A stretch of DNA of 64,000 nucleotides from Vibrio diazotrophicus. GTDB lineage: Bacteria > Pseudomonadota > Gammaproteobacteria > Enterobacterales > Vibrionaceae. The stretch's first letter is position 1; each line of letters begins with the position of its first letter. The notes under the pieces are model-generated. The model searched no databases and was not told the DNA's origin. It saw nothing but the letters and a program-made list of their open reading frames with translations. The stretch spans positions 2,232,001 through 2,296,000 of the forward strand of contig NZ_CP151842.1 of NCBI RefSeq assembly GCF_038452265.1, read 5' to 3'. Below are positions 62,748 to 64,000 of this stretch, piece by piece. A program made the translations under genes and the position numbers.

Positions 62748-62780
62748 TGACCCTACTCCTATGTTAATGGTCTCAAAGAA

Positions 62781-63305
62781 TTACTTCTTCAAACTTTTTA
62801 AAACATCGAATGGATTCGGTTTATCTTCCAAAATCTCTTCTGGAATCTCACCAAACACCATATTGTCTGATTTAACGCTGCAATCCGCATCTTCATGCAT
62901 TGCTACTTGAGGCAAACTTAAGATGAACTCGTCTTCAACTAGCTGAATCAGGTTTACTTCACCGTACTCATTAAGATCTACCAAATCGTAATCGTCGGGA
63001 ATTTCTTCATCACTCTTTTTCCCCGTAATCGGAGAATAAGTGAATTCAATTTCGCACTCGTGTGCGAAAACCTCATTACAGCGCTGACACTCTAAATCAA
63101 CTTCGATGTTAGCTTTACCAGAGATAACTACGAGTTGTTGTTCATCAAGCCCAAATGACAATGAGACTTGTGCGTCGCGTTTTACGCTAGCGACTGATTC
63201 ATCTAAGCGCTTCAAAAGACTCATTTGGATGATGCCATCGTAATCAAGTCGTTTTTGAGCCGCTTTGCCCGGATCAACCGTTCGCGGTATCTTTACCTTT
63301 TGCAT
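62781..63305 (-). CDS. yceD: YceD (DUF177) protein
   Basis: 174 residues. The DUF177 core includes a cysteine pair CQRCNEVFAHECEIEF and the acidic region DDYDLVDLNEYGEVNL. Needed for 23S rRNA accumulation in E. coli and plants. First gene of yceD-rpmF-plsX-fab; divergent from maf. Confidence 0.95.
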   Translation of the reverse strand: MQKVKIPRTVDPGKAAQKRLDYDGIIQMSLLKRLDESVASVKRDAQVSLSFGLDEQQLVVISGKANIEVDLECQRCNEVFAHECEIEFTYSPITGKKSDEEIPDDYDLVDLNEYGEVNLIQLVEDEFILSLPQVAMHEDADCSVKSDNMVFGEIPEEILEDKPNPFDVLKSLKK

Positions 63306-63451
63306 AGGGCGCGAATATTATCTTCCAAAACAGATTTAGTCAAAGAAAAAGGTTAAAAATACAATTTTTTCCCTTTTCACGGAGAGAATTATGGTCAACA
63401 GCATTGAATGCTATATGCTGCACATAAACTTAACGATAATTGTAAAGTAAA

Positions 63452-64000
63452 ATGCAAAATTACCAACTAGTTTTAGCTTCCACTTCACCTTTTCGTCAGC
63501 AGTTGCTGAAAAAGCTCGATATCCCTTTCATTACCGCACAGCCCAATTGCGATGAAACACCCCACACAAACGAGTCGCCTGAAGCTTTAGTACAAAGACT
63601 AGCAGAACAAAAAGCACGCTCTTGTGTCGTTAAAACCCCAAGTTTAGTCGTTGGCTCAGATCAAGTTTGCGTCATTGACGGACAAATCGTTGGTAAACCG
63701 CATACCAAGCAAAAAGCGGTTGAGCAGTTGATGAGTCAAAGTGGGAAAGCGATTACCTTTTACACAGGCTTAGCACTGTATAACTCTGAAACGCAAAAAA
63801 GTCAGGTTACGCTAGATACGTTCACAGTGCATTTTCGCCAACTTAATCAAAAGATGGTCGAATGTTATGTTGAAAAAGAAATGCCTTTAAACTGTGCAGG
63901 CAGTTTTAAAAGTGAAGGGTTAGGAATTGCCCTATTCGACAAACTCGAAGGTGACGACCCAAATACATTAGTAGGTCTTCCACTTATTAAGCTTATCCAA
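63452..64000 (+). CDS. yceF: Maf-family nucleotide pyrophosphatase (YceF), cut by the window end
   Basis: 183 codons are visible of about 193 expected. Maf fold: LVLASTSPFRQQLL at the start, DETPHTNESPEAL, VGSDQVCVIDG with the catalytic aspartate, NCAGSFKSEGLG. YceF hydrolyses 7-methyl-GTP and related non-canonical nucleotides. The start at 63452 is divergent from yceD, as in E. coli. Confidence 0.93.
   Translation, partial: MQNYQLVLASTSPFRQQLLKKLDIPFITAQPNCDETPHTNESPEALVQRLAEQKARSCVVKTPSLVVGSDQVCVIDGQIVGKPHTKQKAVEQLMSQSGKAITFYTGLALYNSETQKSQVTLDTFTVHFRQLNQKMVECYVEKEMPLNCAGSFKSEGLGIALFDKLEGDDPNTLVGLPLIKLIQ

Overview
The window looks like a stretch of a Vibrio chromosome (Gammaproteobacteria, Vibrionaceae). 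The basis is gene content and order: tesB-ybaY-ybaZ, the men cluster in the order F-D-H-B-C-E, pabC-mltG-tmk-holB-tatD-ptsG, and the maf/yceD-rpmF-plsX-fabHDG-acpP-fabF cluster all follow the enterobacterial/vibrio arrangement, with Vibrio-typical additions (DUF1244 protein, rhombosortase, MFS-PlsC fusion, CheV, NSS transporter with a 30-residue small subunit). No rRNA, tRNA or CRISPR array was seen. The species cannot be fixed from this alone.

Layout. 1-5.1 kb: end of a periplasmic-binding-domain gene, the DNA-alkylation sensor atl (ybaZ), lipoprotein ybaY, tesB, a 37-residue Cys-Cys membrane miniprotein, and the divergent cysteine-detoxification pair decR/cdsH. 5.4-11.8 kb: a citrate-use module (CitMHS transporter, an AcnB-type aconitase, a CitA/CitB-type two-component system). 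An IS481-family element (11852-13057) landed exactly on the stop codon of the response regulator. 13.2-18.6 kb: DUF1244 protein, Tim44-like protein, TetR plus an LplT-like/PlsC fusion, a YeiH-type exporter and a 57-residue antisense-overlapping membrane protein. 18.8-26.0 kb: the complete menaquinone cluster menFDHBCE on the minus strand. 26.2-33.7 kb: alaA, yfbR, a chemoreceptor, an orphan solute-binding protein, a dGTPase, tapT and the rhombosortase rrtA.

33.7-34.4 kb is a small AT-rich accessory patch holding an unknown 139-residue gene and a start-less remnant. 34.4-36.3 kb: sohB and yciK. 36.4-41.7 kb: the SOS mutasome imuA-imuB-dnaE2 under a perfect LexA box. 41.8-45.8 kb: cheV, mlc, pykA. 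45.8-50.7 kb: a patatin-like protein with a 29-residue YnhF-type miniprotein, an NSS transporter with its MetS-type small subunit, an SDR and a small outer-membrane-like protein. 50.9-64 kb: ptsG, tatD, holB, tmk, mltG, pabC, then the fatty-acid/phospholipid cluster fabF, acpP, fabG, fabD, fabH, plsX, rpmF, yceD, and divergent maf cut by the window end.

How the genes work together. Most of the window is ordinary core chromosome. The parts that deserve attention are several miniproteins of 29-57 residues, strong palindromes in intergenic DNA, a 22-bp tandem repeat behind menE, the IS481 insertion that regenerated a stop codon, a 16-bp direct repeat bracketing the citrate module, and the 3-bp head-to-head junction of tapT and rrtA. 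I did not find a clear, entirely new multi-gene system. The best candidates for something undescribed are the 37-residue Cys-Cys protein with its dyad promoter and the 33.7-34.4 kb patch.
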